From Antitrichia curtipendula (lineage: Eukaryota > Streptophyta > Bryopsida > Hypnales > Leucodontaceae), in the NCBI GenBank assembly GCA_951230915.1, contig OX579635.1, positions 19,778,001-19,842,000 of the forward strand: a stretch of DNA of 64,000 bases, written 5' to 3'. The notes beneath the pieces are model-generated. The model searched no databases. It was not told the DNA's origin and worked only from the letters and a program-made list of their open reading frames with translations. Of this stretch, positions 23,866-34,343 are shown in pieces. The position numbers and the translations under genes are program-made. Each line of letters begins with the position of its first letter. Position 1 is the first letter of the stretch.

Positions 23866-24159
23866 TGCCGATAACCTCCCTCAAAACAAGAAACTAAATT
23901 GGAATTACAAATACAAAGCTCAAGATAAACTCACTCAAAGAGCATGATGATAATGTCCCTCAAAGAAGTGCAATACAAAAAAAAGGCATTTTTTAAATAA
24001 AATTATGCCAAATTATTTTGAAAGGCACAATAGGCCGACAATTTGTAATAAGTTTATTAGACTTAACTAACGTAAATGTACCCATTGTCAATCACGACCC
24101 ATATACTATCTATAGGAGCCATTGTTTCAACCATCGCTGGATTAGATTTTCAACTATAG

Positions 24160-24375
24160 CTTGGGATGGGTTTTTTCTATCTCTTTTTCAAGGATGGGAC
24201 TAATAAGATCATGATACATGTTTCAAAGTTGTGAGCAACAAAGTAGGAACTAATGAGTAGAAAGTAGTTCTTGAATAATCGGAAGTGGAAGACTCTAAAC
24301 ATTGGCTATAGACTCTTAGCACTTTTTGGCTATCAAAATTCATAGTAATTTCAGTTTTGGCAATTAAATTACAAA
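24160..24375 (+). repeat. Dispersed repeat family B, copy
   Basis: It contains 'tttcaagg.tgggactaataagatcatga.acatgt', 'gagtagaaagtag', 'ggaagactcta' and 'gctat' blocks in the same order as 32790-33000 and, reversed, 32380-32550. It is noncoding. Confidence 0.6.
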
Positions 24376-24394
24376 AAATTTACAATCTCTGTAC

Positions 24395-24470
24395 TAAACC
24401 ATTGCAAAATAGTTCATAGGGTTCTAGCAGTCATGTTGTACTAAACCATTGCAAAATAGTTCATATCTTT
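24395..24470. repeat. Short direct duplication, ~30 bp
   Basis: 'gtactaaaccattgcaaaatagttcata' occurs twice about 49 bp apart (near 24390 and 24439). Confidence 0.7.
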
Positions 24471-24479
24471 ATACATGGA

Positions 24480-24870
24480 AAAAATATATTGCACCTTAAA
24501 CTATTGATGATGTGCTGCAAAATTCCTTAATCCCTAAACTTCCTTTGTACCCTTGAAGGACAAAATAATTTCTTGTGGTTTCAATATTTGTCATGATTTA
24601 TTGAATTTTTTTGTGAATATAGAAAAACACATTAGTTTTTCAATAATATAGAATTTATTTGAATCGGAGCTTGGTAGAAAAATTTATGTCACAAAAAGCC
24701 CTTTTAAAAGTTTAGTGGGTAAAAAAACCCTTCAAAAACCTTCAAAGTAAAAAATTTTAAAATTTTATTTTGTATAGATTATATTTTTATCTACATGGGA
24801 AGCTTTGCTTTATTCTGATTTGGATTTTGTGGCAATGGAAGCAGTACTGTATGGCTCTCCACACCGCGAC
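24480..24870 (+). repeat. Dispersed repeat family A, partial copy
   Basis: It carries the 'gaatcggagcttgg', 'aaaaattttaaaattttattttgtatagattatatttttatctacatgg' and 'tttattctgatttggattttg' blocks of family A, and is cut off before the later blocks. Confidence 0.6.
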
Positions 24871-24874
24871 AAAT

Positions 24875-25955
24875 TAAATTATTAATTTCCAATGGAATGC
24901 AGACACCTGTCTGAGTGAGATGCTCAGACACTCCCGAAGCAAATGATACATTGATTCAGTCCCAGCTCTCCTGGCCCTTCCAAGTGGCACACATGCTGCC
25001 CTAGAAATAATCAATCAAAACCTTCAGAAAAGTACGAGAACGTCAACCACGAACGTGAACCTCATGTGAGCGCATTGGTTCCCAGGGAGGCACGCCGGGG
25101 GTCCCTTTTAAAAGGGAACCCTAAGTACAGGGATCAAAATTCTCTTATCGATGGCTCCTCATCCAACTCCAAATCTTGAATTAATTATAAGAAGTCCCTC
25201 CCAAGTATCTAGCAAAGCATAATAAGTTAAAAACCTTCCCATCATGGGTAAGACCATTGCTTGGTTATGAGGTAAGTGCACCTAAAATGAACCACTCCTT
25301 GAAATCAATCCACTCCTTGAAGGGGAACTAAATAGGAAGTATATCTAAAATGAAGAGCATGACAAGGACAAATGTAAGGTGATTTTTGAATAGTGTGCAG
25401 TTCTATTTAGAATATTGTGGAGGTGGCAACTTTAGAAGTGGACAATTTTGGATACACTTTTTATTGCTTTTACTTTTTTTCTAGTGTCATTCTTCATGTG
25501 CATCAAATGCATTTTGGCATCACCTATATGACACTTTTAGCACCCTACACTTTGCATCTTTGAAAATTTGTAACTAATTTACAATGTGTTAAAAAATTGT
25601 GGAACCAATTGCATTTTGATTCATAGTCCTTCATCAATGTGCAAAAATTATTGTTTGTTTTCTAAAGCTTATTTGTGCGATTTTAGGTGTCGTTACCTTA
25701 CAATGTTTTGCAATTGCAAAACCACAACAAACACCAACCAATGTTTTTATTGCACCGTGCGGGTCAAATTGCTCCATTCCGTTTCAAAATAATTGTGTAC
25801 TCTGGGGCTCAAAAAGTAATCTTATTTTGTCAGTTTTTGGGGGGCATTTCAAGGAAAGATGAGGATGAAATCGAAAAATGTGGGTGAAACTGCCAAGTGG
25901 GAATGAAAGTGCATGAATGTAAAATCTAAAAAGTGCCAGATTACTATCAATTCAG
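24875..25955. other. Intergenic, no gene seen
   Basis: A less AT-rich patch at 24880-25140 includes a short palindrome 'ccttttaaaagg' near 25106. The rest is AT-rich. Overlapping plus-strand frames at 25586-25887 have no recognisable content. Confidence 0.5.
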
Positions 25956-26153
25956 TTTGCTTCAAAGATGGATGAAATTAGGAAAATTTGGCTGGGAATG
26001 AACTGAAGCTGCTCCCAAAAGGAAGTGATCCCTATCTTGGCACGACGGACAAAAAGGGCTGACGAAGGCGACGGCTGGCAGTCGCCCAGCTTCCTCTCGA
26101 GTCTCGGAGACAGTCGCAGGTCGCAGCTTCGAAGGGCTGGTCGGATGGCCAAC

Positions 26154-26159
26154 CACGTG
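26154..26159. promoter_or_regulatory. G-box CACGTG
   Basis: A perfect palindromic CACGTG core in 'aaccacgtgtctgg', about 1.1 kb upstream of the dikinase start. G-boxes bind bHLH and bZIP factors in light and circadian control, which would suit a starch-degradation gene. A single hexamer can occur by chance. Confidence 0.35.
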
Positions 26160-26907
26160 TCTGGTCCTCCTCGTTCCGCTTCTCCCAACAATCACATGCT
26201 GCAATCCCCTGCTCTGGCCCGGGTCCGTTTTGTGCATCGAGAAACGCGGAATGTTCCTCGGATTGAATGGTTTCCACGCAAATATCTCCCGTGGGACCAA
26301 GCTGCATCTCCTGTCAGGCCAGTCGAACCAATTGCGAGCTGCTTCTGGCGTTTGGGGCTTGCGAGCGGAGCGATTGAATTTGGCTATGGAGGTTGCGAAC
26401 CCGAGTGCCGCGACTGCCCCCGCAGGTACGAGGAATTGGATATCCGGGACCAGGATGATTTCTTGTTTTTGCTCCTTTGTGGGTTTGCGAGCGTTTGTGG
26501 CAATGCATTGGATGGAGTCATGGGTGATCTAACTTAGTCGCATTGGTTGTCATTGGTCATGCGCTTGAGGAGCTATCATTGCTTCTGTGTTTGTACTTGG
26601 AGGATTTGCTCTGTCTGGTGTTTTGGAGGAGATCGGGAATAAGGTCGGGGGCCTGTCTGGGTGGGATGTTAGCGCTTGTGTCTGGTATTGTTTTTTTTCT
26701 TTCGAGATTCGGTGATGATTGTGGAGTCCGAAATCGATTTGCATTTGGGTTGAGTGAGGAATTGGTTGATTTCCGTTCACTTTTCAGAAGTAGGTCGCTT
26801 CCGGGTTGACTTCGACGACAGGAAACCCTAAGTTTTGGGTCCTCGGGAGGCAGAGGAGCTTTTATTTTTTTTGAGGTTTTCGGACTCTGGGATTGAAATT
26901 CGATGCA

Positions 26908-27184
26908 TTTTGTGTTGATTTACTCTGCTCTGATGTATTTCTTTATGTATGGTTTTGTGAACTCATGGTATGGACGCTGTATGTGATGTAACCCAACTGA
27001 TGCAATCGAGGTTCACATCAATGCAGGGCTCTGTTCATAGCAATTTTGTTTTAATTTACTCTAGTCTGATGTATTGCCATATGTATGGTTTTATGAACTC
27101 ATGTTATGAACGCTGTATGTGATGTAATAACCGAACTGATACAATCGAGGATGACATTCAAAATGCAGAGCCCTGTTCGTAGCA
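26908..27184 (+). repeat. Tandem duplication (~136-142 bp) just upstream of the dikinase start
   Basis: Copy 1 (about 26908-27042) and copy 2 (about 27044-27184) share 'tttactct..tctgatgtatt', 'atgtatggttttgtgaactcatg', 'cgctgtatgtgatgtaa', 'aatcgagg' and 'gcaggctctgttc.tagca' blocks in order. The offset is 136 bp at the start and 142 bp at the end, so copy 2 gained about 6 bp. Both contain ATG triplets that would be upstream ORF starts if transcribed. Confidence 0.85.
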
Positions 27185-27252
27185 CTTTCGGTGCGGAGTG
27201 TGTATTCTGGTGGTGAGGAGCTATTGTCCGCGTGATTGAGAACATTCAAGCA

Positions 27253-30200
27253 ATGGCTGGCACCGGAACGATGCAATGCGGGCAGCTGGGACTGCACGGC
27301 AGCTCCTTCCAGGGGATGCGCAAGGTGGGCGTCCCCAAGAACAGCAAGGTCATGAGAGTTTTCACAAGGCAGCGGAGTCGGAGCGGGGTAGTCCGGTGTG
27401 GCGAGGGGGTGAAAGTGCGAGTGCGTCTGGATCACCAGGTGCAGTTTGGCGAGGGGGTCGCCATCCTGGGGTCGGCGAAGAGCATCGGCGCATGGCAGGA
27501 GAAGGTGCCCATGAAATGGACGGAGTCTGGGTGGGTGGTGGACTTGGAGGGGAAGCCCGGGGAGACTGTAGAGTACAAGCACATCATCGTCACGCACGAC
27601 GGCAATGTCATCTGGGAAGACGGGCCCAACAGGACCATCTCTTTACCCAACGACGGAGGCGTGGAGCTCGTCACGCACTGGGGTCAAACGCAAGAGGAGT
27701 TGCAGTTCCAAAACGGGCACGCTATGAATGGGCATGCCGGGAAGGCGGACGAAGCAGCGCAGCTGCAAGAGAGCGCCAGCAGCGTGGTGGAAGAGGCTGT
27801 GCATGAAATCTCCACCTCCTTTGTGAAGTCCTGGCAGGGAGCCTCGGTGAAGGACCGCAAGGACAGGTCCGGGAAATGGGATACCTCGGGCTTGGATGGG
27901 CCAACATTGCAGATTGTTGAAGGGGACAAAAGCGCGAGCAATTGGTGGCGCAAGCTGGACGTGGTGCGGGAGCTTCTGTCCGGGGAGGTCGCCAAGACAG
28001 AGCGCCTGAAAACACTTGTCAACGCTGCAGTGTATCTGAAATGGATCAACACGGGGCAGATTGTTTGCTTCGAGGATGGTCAACATTACCGCCCCAGCAA
28101 GCACGCTGAAATTTCCAGGAGGATTTTCGTGGAGCTGGAACGGATCACTGGTTCCAAGGATGTCGGCCTCAAGGAGAAGCTGGTGATTCAGAAAATTCAT
28201 CCCTGCTTGCCTGCTTTCAAGGCCGAGTTCACAGCCTCCGTGCCTTTGACAAGGATTCGTGACATTGCGCATCGGAACGACATCCCTCATGATTTGAAGC
28301 AGGAGATCAAGCACACCATACAGAACAAGTTGCACAGGAGTGCGGGCCCGGAGGATTTGGTGGCCACCGAACTCATGCTGGCACGCGTGACGAAGAATCC
28401 CGGAGAGTACAACGACGCCTTTGTGAATGAGTTTCGGACATTCTACGCGGAACTCAAGGATTTTTTCAACGCGGGGAGTTTAACCGAGCAACTGGAGGGG
28501 CTGCGATCCTCCATGGATGACTCGGGTCTTCCGATTTTGGACCACTTCCTCTCCAGCAAGGCGAACCTGGACGGAATGAACTCCAGTGAAGACGTTTCCG
28601 GGGCAGTGCTGGGAACGCTGAATGCATTGACTTGCCTCCGGGAGCGGCTTTTGCAAGGGTTGGAGAGTGGGCTACGGAATGACGCGTCGGAAGCAGCCAT
28701 TGCCATGCGCCAGAAATGGCGTCTGTCGGAGCTCGGGCTGGAAGACTATTCGTTTGTGTTGCTGAGCAGGTTGATAAACGCCTTTGAGAACGAGGGAGGT
28801 GCTGCATGGCTTGCCGAGGAAATCAAGGGTGGAGGAGTGGGCAAATGGACGCCAGCATTGACCAGCCTTGCCATGGCCATTCAGCAACTGGGAATATCTG
28901 GGTTGCAAAAGCAAGAATGCGCTGCAATTAAGAACGAATTGCTAGCATGGTCAGCTACAGGCGTGGTCGACGGCGACACGAAGTCCTGGGTACTGCGACT
29001 GAAGGCCACCATAGATCGTGTGCGTCGCGTTGCTGAAACGTACACCGACACCGTGTTGCAGCTTTACCCTGATTACGTGGAGAAGCTTGGCAAAGCCCTG
29101 GGAATCCCTGAGAACACAGTGAGAACCTACACAGAAGCTGACATTCGTGCAAGTGTTGTGTTCCAAATTGCCAAATTGTGTTCGTTTCTGCTCAAGGCCA
29201 TTCGACTGACTGCTGGAGGCGATGGCTTCGACGTGATCATGCCTGGACGAGCCACTGGTGTCCTTGTGGAGGTTGATAGAATTGTACCAGGCTCTTTGCC
29301 ATCTTCGGCTACGGGCTCCATCATATTGCTGGTAAAGCAAGCGGACGGTGATGAGGAGGTGAAGGCGGCTGGCTCCAATGTGGCAGGGGTGATCCTGCAA
29401 CATGAGCTTCCGCATTTGTCTCACTTGGGTGTCCGAGCTCGTCAGGAGAAGGTTGTCTTCGTGACGTGCGACGACGAAGAGAGGTCCGCTAATTTACGTA
29501 CTTTGTTGAATAAACCCATTGCCCTCGTGGCGTCAGCCGAGTCTGTCCATGTGGAACTGCATGATGCTTCACCCCAGGAGACAGCATCATCAAGTTCAAA
29601 GTCACAGGAGGCAGCCGGTGATTCTCCAACGTTGACTGAAGTCACTGCGACGAAGCAGAGCGCCGTAACCCGAAGCCCAGCTGGTACAGTGCTCGATCTC
29701 TCGAAAGCCACCACAGAGAATTCCGGTTCCAAAGCGGCTGCGTGTGGGGAGCTAGCTATTTTGACTGAGCAGGCAAAGACATTCCGCAATCCTCAAGGAG
29801 TGCCTGCGGCCTTTTGCGTGCCCAGAGGTAAAGTGATCCCCTTTGGTGCTATGGAGGACACCCTTGAGAAATCCGGCTCGTTCAAACAGTTCAAGTCACT
29901 CCTGGAGAATGTGGAAACTGCTGCATTGGAGGGTGGAGAACTTGACAAAGTGTGCAATGAATTACAATCCCTTGTTGCAGCACAACGACCTGCAAAGTCA
30001 ATTTTGGAGAACCTGGCCTCAGATGGCTTCCCCACGGATGCTCGCCTTATTGTCCGTTCCAGTGCAAATGTGGAGGATTTGGCTGGAATGTCTGGAGCTG
30101 GTTTATACGAGTCGATTCCCAACGTGAAGCTTTCCGAGCCAGAAAATTTCGGCAAGGCGGTGGCGCAAGTGTGGGCTTCCCTGTATACGAGAAGGGCTGT

Positions 30201-30690
30201 GTTGAGCAGAAGAGTTGCAGGAGTGCCCCAAAAGGAAGCGTCCATGGCGGTCCTTGTCCAGGAGCTTCTGTCGCCGGAGCTCAGCTTTGTGTTGCACACG
30301 GTGAGTCCCATAGACCAAGATAAAGCTGTCGTGCAGGCTGAGATTGCTGTAGGGTTGGGTGAGACCTTGGCGTCGGGAACCAGAGGCACACCGTGGCGTC
30401 TTGCAGCCAACAAGTTCGACGGGACGGTCAAAACGTTGGCTTTTGCGAATTTCAGCGAGCAGATGCTGGTTCGGGATGACGAAGTGAACGCGGATGGTAG
30501 TGTTGTGAAGGCAGTGGTGGATTACAGCAGTCAACCCCTCTCCACCGATGCTGATTACCGACACGGCATTGGGCAGAGCCTTGCCACTGTGGGCTTCTTC
30601 TTGGAGAAGCAATTTGGTGTTCCTCAGGACGTTGAGGGCTGCGTCATCGGTAAGGATGTGTTCATTGTGCAAGCAAGACCCCAGCCCTGA
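27253..30690 (+). CDS. PWD: Phosphoglucan, water dikinase (PWD/GWD3), plastidial
   Basis: This 1145-residue enzyme phosphorylates pre-phosphorylated glucan at C3 using ATP beta-phosphate and water, opening starch granules for degradation in the plastid. The ATG at 27253 (MAGTGTMQC) is used; the frame opens seven codons earlier only at a GTG. Residues 1-50 are Arg/Ser/Gly-rich with few acids, like a transit peptide. A CBM20 starch-binding domain spans about 53-144 (ILGSAKSIGAWQ to VTHWG). The phospho-histidine region is at about 716-732, with catalytic His724 in LSHLGVRARQ. The C-terminal PPDK-type nucleotide-binding domain covers about 830-1145, with RSSANVEDLAGMSGAGLYES and the terminal QARPQP. 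Length is close to Arabidopsis PWD (about 1200). CBM20 separates it from GWD1. No intron interrupts the coding region, unlike angiosperm PWD, and no damage is seen. Confidence 0.95.
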   Translation: MAGTGTMQCGQLGLHGSSFQGMRKVGVPKNSKVMRVFTRQRSRSGVVRCGEGVKVRVRLDHQVQFGEGVAILGSAKSIGAWQEKVPMKWTESGWVVDLEGKPGETVEYKHIIVTHDGNVIWEDGPNRTISLPNDGGVELVTHWGQTQEELQFQNGHAMNGHAGKADEAAQLQESASSVVEEAVHEISTSFVKSWQGASVKDRKDRSGKWDTSGLDGPTLQIVEGDKSASNWWRKLDVVRELLSGEVAKTERLKTLVNAAVYLKWINTGQIVCFEDGQHYRPSKHAEISRRIFVELERITGSKDVGLKEKLVIQKIHPCLPAFKAEFTASVPLTRIRDIAHRNDIPHDLKQEIKHTIQNKLHRSAGPEDLVATELMLARVTKNPGEYNDAFVNEFRTFYAELKDFFNAGSLTEQLEGLRSSMDDSGLPILDHFLSSKANLDGMNSSEDVSGAVLGTLNALTCLRERLLQGLESGLRNDASEAAIAMRQKWRLSELGLEDYSFVLLSRLINAFENEGGAAWLAEEIKGGGVGKWTPALTSLAMAIQQLGISGLQKQECAAIKNELLAWSATGVVDGDTKSWVLRLKATIDRVRRVAETYTDTVLQLYPDYVEKLGKALGIPENTVRTYTEADIRASVVFQIAKLCSFLLKAIRLTAGGDGFDVIMPGRATGVLVEVDRIVPGSLPSSATGSIILLVKQADGDEEVKAAGSNVAGVILQHELPHLSHLGVRARQEKVVFVTCDDEERSANLRTLLNKPIALVASAESVHVELHDASPQETASSSSKSQEAAGDSPTLTEVTATKQSAVTRSPAGTVLDLSKATTENSGSKAAACGELAILTEQAKTFRNPQGVPAAFCVPRGKVIPFGAMEDTLEKSGSFKQFKSLLENVETAALEGGELDKVCNELQSLVAAQRPAKSILENLASDGFPTDARLIVRSSANVEDLAGMSGAGLYESIPNVKLSEPENFGKAVAQVWASLYTRRAVLSRRVAGVPQKEASMAVLVQELLSPELSFVLHTVSPIDQDKAVVQAEIAVGLGETLASGTRGTPWRLAANKFDGTVKTLAFANFSEQMLVRDDEVNADGSVVKAVVDYSSQPLSTDADYRHGIGQSLATVGFFLEKQFGVPQDVEGCVIGKDVFIVQARPQP

Positions 30691-31600
30691 AGCTCCCTCT
30701 TGCAGTTTTGAAATTTGCTATTATTTCCTAGCTGTTGATTGTAATGCGAGGAGTACGCTACCATGCTTTTGTGTACCCCATCTTGATAGTCATAAGTTCT
30801 CCTAGCGACGTACTGCTCCGTCTTGGCTGTAGTATATTGGTTCTAGAGTTTATCTAGTGCATCTGTAGCTTTGGAGACGCAAAGGCTGGGTGTTCGTTTA
30901 CACACGGGCAGATTCAAACAGTCCTGTGATTTTAGCGTATGTACTGCTCTCTCTTAGTCGTCTTCAATGTAAACTTGGGTGAGCTTGCAATAAGTTCCGG
31001 TTTCCTGTCCTCGGACAGTAAAAGAGATCATGACACGGCGGAAATATTTTTTCGAAATCACGGTGTTTTGAGATGGAGAGTGAGGAACTACTTATGATGT
31101 ACGAATACCATGAAGTAATCGTGCTCGTGAAATCAGTCATACTCCTTCCCTGAGGGTTCTGGTGTCTCCTCTTCTTACAGTTAAGGGGTAAGCTTACTTG
31201 GGATATGTTGTTACAGTACCAATTGTGATTGATTTCTTGGTTCTCTTTACTTTGTTTGAAAAAGAGGATATTGCAGAAAGTACTTTACATTCCGTATGAG
31301 TGGTCAGGGCTGGCATTCCCTGCTGAATAATTAATAATTAACTAAAGATGCAAGATTCTAAAAAAGATTTGTTTTTCCCATACAAAAAATGTATTTTCGA
31401 GAAAAGAATTTCCCCACAGCATTGAAGAGTCCCCTGCAAATAAAACTGCTCAACCTCCTTCCTATAAATAATTGAATGGAGTTGCAGTCGTTTTGGTAGG
31501 AGATTGTGCATTCCAAGAGGTAGAATATTTGTCTTTGTTAGTGTAATTAAAAGAGACTGCTACAGTTTCTTTTGAGTGCATAGTGAGGAGAGTGCAGAGG
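30691..31600 (+). other. 3' UTR and downstream flank of the dikinase gene
   Basis: Intermediate-GC sequence falling to AT-rich by about 31320. No clear AATAAA close to the stop; near-matches such as 'gcaataag' near 30990 are possible. No gene seen. Confidence 0.4.
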
Positions 31601-31617
31601 ATTAATATTTTTTAATT

Positions 31618-31742
31618 TTAACTTTAAATCCCCAACCCATCCCAGTTAAATTACCCAACCTCAATTAACCAGCTTAACCAAACCTAACCAAACCCTAGTT
31701 AACCAACCCAAATCAACCCCAATTAGACAACCCACTCCCTTA
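31618..31742. repeat. AACC-rich degenerate simple repeat
   Basis: A run of 'aaccca', 'taacc', 'aacctaacc' and 'aaccctagttaacc' words on the plus strand. It resembles a degraded telomere-like or C-rich simple repeat without a regular period. Confidence 0.5.
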
Positions 31743-32370
31743 TGTAATTTCTAGATGTAAATGTGAAGACAAACAATATGGGTTGATGCTTTTGTATTTA
31801 TATCATATTTTGCATCCGTATTTGTATGTATGTATCATATGGTATTTTGATCAATAGTAGGGGAACGGAGGTCTCGGGTTTTTTCAAAATCAATCAACGG
31901 TTTTAGTTTTTTTGTGACAAGGGAGGTGGGGGGGATTTGGGGAGGAGTGTATGCTACATCTTTTCAGTGGATAGTATTCAAAATTCAACAAAACATGTTG
32001 AGAATGAGGAAGAACCAACATCTATAAGTTAATAGAAAAAAGACAAAATTATAGAGAATGTGGGTAGTTTGGGTAAAAGTGCACATTATGAAAATCACAT
32101 ATTTGAATAAATAAATGTCAAATATTGAACATATTTTAAGTGAGATAGATTTGAAATTCATTGAACTAATTGAATTGTATGTTTATTGAAAATACGTAGG
32201 TATATGCCTAATTCTTACACAAAACTTTATAGTTATTATAGGTACATCTTAAATTTATGGTAGAACCATCCATAGTCAACCATTTAAGCAATTTTGTACA
32301 ATAGAAGGTAATGTAAATTTTCTGTCATGTAGGAAGATAGAAATCATGGCGATTTTTAATAAATTTTACA
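31743..32370. other. AT-rich spacer, no gene seen
   Basis: Includes a G-rich patch 'gggaggtgggggggatttggggagg' at about 31921-31945. Otherwise AT-rich with no coding signal. Confidence 0.55.
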
Positions 32371-32374
32371 CCTT

Positions 32375-33000
32375 GAATTGAAATTACTTTGAGTTTTGGA
32401 AGCCAAAAATTGGTTTGGACCCATTTTCAATATATAGACTCATCCAATTTTGATCATTCAAGAACTACTTTCCCACTTATTACTTCTTATTTTCTTGCTC
32501 ACTATTTTGGGACATGTGTCATGACCTTATTATTGAAAAGGAGAAAAAATGACAATCGAAGATTTGGTTGGAAATAGCTTCACCCCATAGGTTAGATATG
32601 GATCCCTAGTAGAGCATGGGTAGTTTTGCCACAACCTTTACAACAAACATCAAATAGAATGAGGGAGTCAAATATAATGTAGAACCATCCATTTCCAACC
32701 AGGGAACTATATCCAATATATAGGGTGCAACTATTTCCAACCAAGGCTAAAAACAAATTTACACCCCAAATTTGAAATGTATATTTTTTTTGTTTTCAAG
32801 GTTGGGACTAATAAGATCATGACACATGTCCCAAAGTGTTATAAAGTGTCATAAAGTGTGGGAAGTACTAATCGAGAAAGTAGTCTCTTGATTGACCAAA
32901 ATTGGAAGACTCTAGAAATTAGCTATGGGTTTTGAATACTTTTTAGCTCCCAAAATTTACAGAAATTTCAATTTTGAAAATAAAATTAAGGATAATTCAC
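32375..33000. repeat. Inverted pair of repeat family B
   Basis: The segment 32380-32550, read on the minus strand, and the segment 32790-33000, read on the plus strand, share 'ggt.atgacacatgtcccaaa', 'gaaagtag', 'gat..ccaaaattgg' and 'gactct'. They form an inverted repeat with about 240 bp between the arms. A third copy is at 24160-24375. No coding content. Confidence 0.6.
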
Positions 33001-34080
33001 TATTATGAAATTGCCTAAGTGATTGGGTATGGGTTATTCTACCTTATATCCAATCCCTATTAATATACGACAAAAAATAGAGTGAAGGTGGTAGACATAT
33101 GCCTAATCCGTTGACTACAATAAACATCTAATGGATTGAAAGGTTAGGCATGCGTCTAATCCCTTGGTTATTTAAAAAATGGCATAGAGCACGGAGTCAA
33201 ACATATGCCTAATCCCTTCATCACAATAAACATCATATGGGATGACATGATTAGACACATGCATGAATCCTTGGTTACATTTAATATGACATGGAATGAA
33301 TAGACTAAGATCATAGGCCCAAAGTTCAAATTGCAATAAAAGATTAAGTTTTTGTCAAATTTGCTAAGTTTTCCAATTGGTACAAAAACAACAATTAATA
33401 AATTTCATTTTATTAGTTGGACTCAAATTCAAAAATATAATTTTTATGACTAAAATTCACATCAAGAGTATAGAACAAGAAGTGGCTAATACTATTCACT
33501 TAATTCTAAAGGACATTTTATGTTCTAGGCTTAGTTAAGCTTCATTAAATTTCTACATTAAAACACATTTCAAAAATTTGATAATTTTCACATGTAGTAA
33601 TATATTCTTGAAATTCAATTCTCATTTTTTCCTAATTAAAAACATGAATTTCAATTTTATACGATTTTATTAAAAATTATTTGTATAAATCATAGTAGTT
33701 TACAAAAATACTTAAAATATCATAAATTAAAAAAAAATAGAAATAATAGAAACAAACATCATAGGTGCAATTAATGTATTCCTTAAGCTCACACCAAGAA
33801 AAATTCAATAATAATATTTTGAGTTTATCACAAAACTATAATTTTAATATTTATTAAAAAAAATGAAATAAAAAATAGTTTATTGAAACTACATTTCCCT
33901 AGTTCAACTTAAAAACATTTAAAATCAAGAACTATGTGAAAATTCAAATTTTGACTTTCAAAATGCTCCTCAGGCATACAATGTCCTTTAACCTTTAATG
34001 AAAGTTGTCTTTTCAACATTCATGAAATTGATCTTTAAGGAAGGTTGTCTTTTCAACATTAGATGAATGAGAAGTTCGTT
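33001..34080. other. AT-rich spacer with a short degenerate repeat
   Basis: 'acatatgcctaatcc' recurs near 33094 and 33202, with weaker relatives in between and after ('aggcatgcgtctaatccc', 'agacacatgcatgaatcc'), suggesting a degenerate ~50-110-bp repeat across 33080-33280. No gene is supported. Confidence 0.5.
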
Positions 34081-34084
34081 GTAC

Positions 34085-34343
34085 TACTCATTGGGAACTA
34101 CCCCCTACTTTCTTAATACTGTTGCAATATTGTTTCAATAGTTTCACAATTCAATATTGAAAGTGTATTATTTGAGTACAAAAGTAGTACTACAACAATG
34201 TAGTTTCAATGAAAATAGTGCATTTCCATTGAAACTATATTGTTACCATATAGTTTTTGTACAATAACAATATACTTTCAATATTGGACTGCAAAACCAT
34301 TGAAACAATATTGTTTCAATCGGGGATACTTTCCTGATGAGTA
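34085..34343. mobile_element. 259-bp foldback element
   Basis: The left part 'tactcattgggaactacccc' then 'gcaatattgtttcaatagttt' then 'tcaatattgaaagt' is mirrored by the reverse complement of the right part ('tactcatcaggaaagtatcccc', 'caatattgtttcaatggtttt', 'ccaatattgaaagtatattg'). The arms run inward to the 'tagtttcaatg.aaat' blocks near 34200 and 34250. It is noncoding. No obvious target duplication is visible. Confidence 0.65.

Larger units (their letters stand above)
22582..24068 (+). mobile_element. Decayed Copia-type LTR retrotransposon
   Basis: A 5' LTR-like segment ends 'ctctattctcaaca' at 22926, followed by 'cgttattaccatgctc', which resembles the primer-binding region seen after the LTR in many plant Copia elements. 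A gag remnant (UBN2 type) lies at 23301-23477. A diverged copy of the LTR start lies at 23969-24068, so the body is only about 1.5 kb, with most of pol missing. A segment just after the 5' LTR (22927-23010) is repeated in reverse complement at 23868-23956, showing later rearrangement. Boundaries are approximate. Confidence 0.65.
25960..27252 (+). promoter_or_regulatory. GC-rich promoter / 5' leader of the dikinase gene
   Basis: GC content rises at about 25980 and stays high to the dikinase start at 27253. The island contains a G-box (26154-26159) and a duplicated block (26908-27184). A 170-codon plus-strand frame (from a GTG at 26025) and several overlapping frames on both strands show no domain, so I treat them as noncoding. 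A donor-like CAG|GTACGA near 26425 may mark a leader intron, but no acceptor was chosen with confidence. Confidence 0.5.

Noticed and set aside
26025..26537. 170-codon plus-strand frame upstream of the dikinase
   Set aside because: It begins at a GTG, has no domain, overlaps open frames on both strands and lies in the GC-rich leader.
27643..30672. Long minus-strand frames across the dikinase gene
   Set aside because: Antisense shadows of a GC-rich coding region with no domains of their own.
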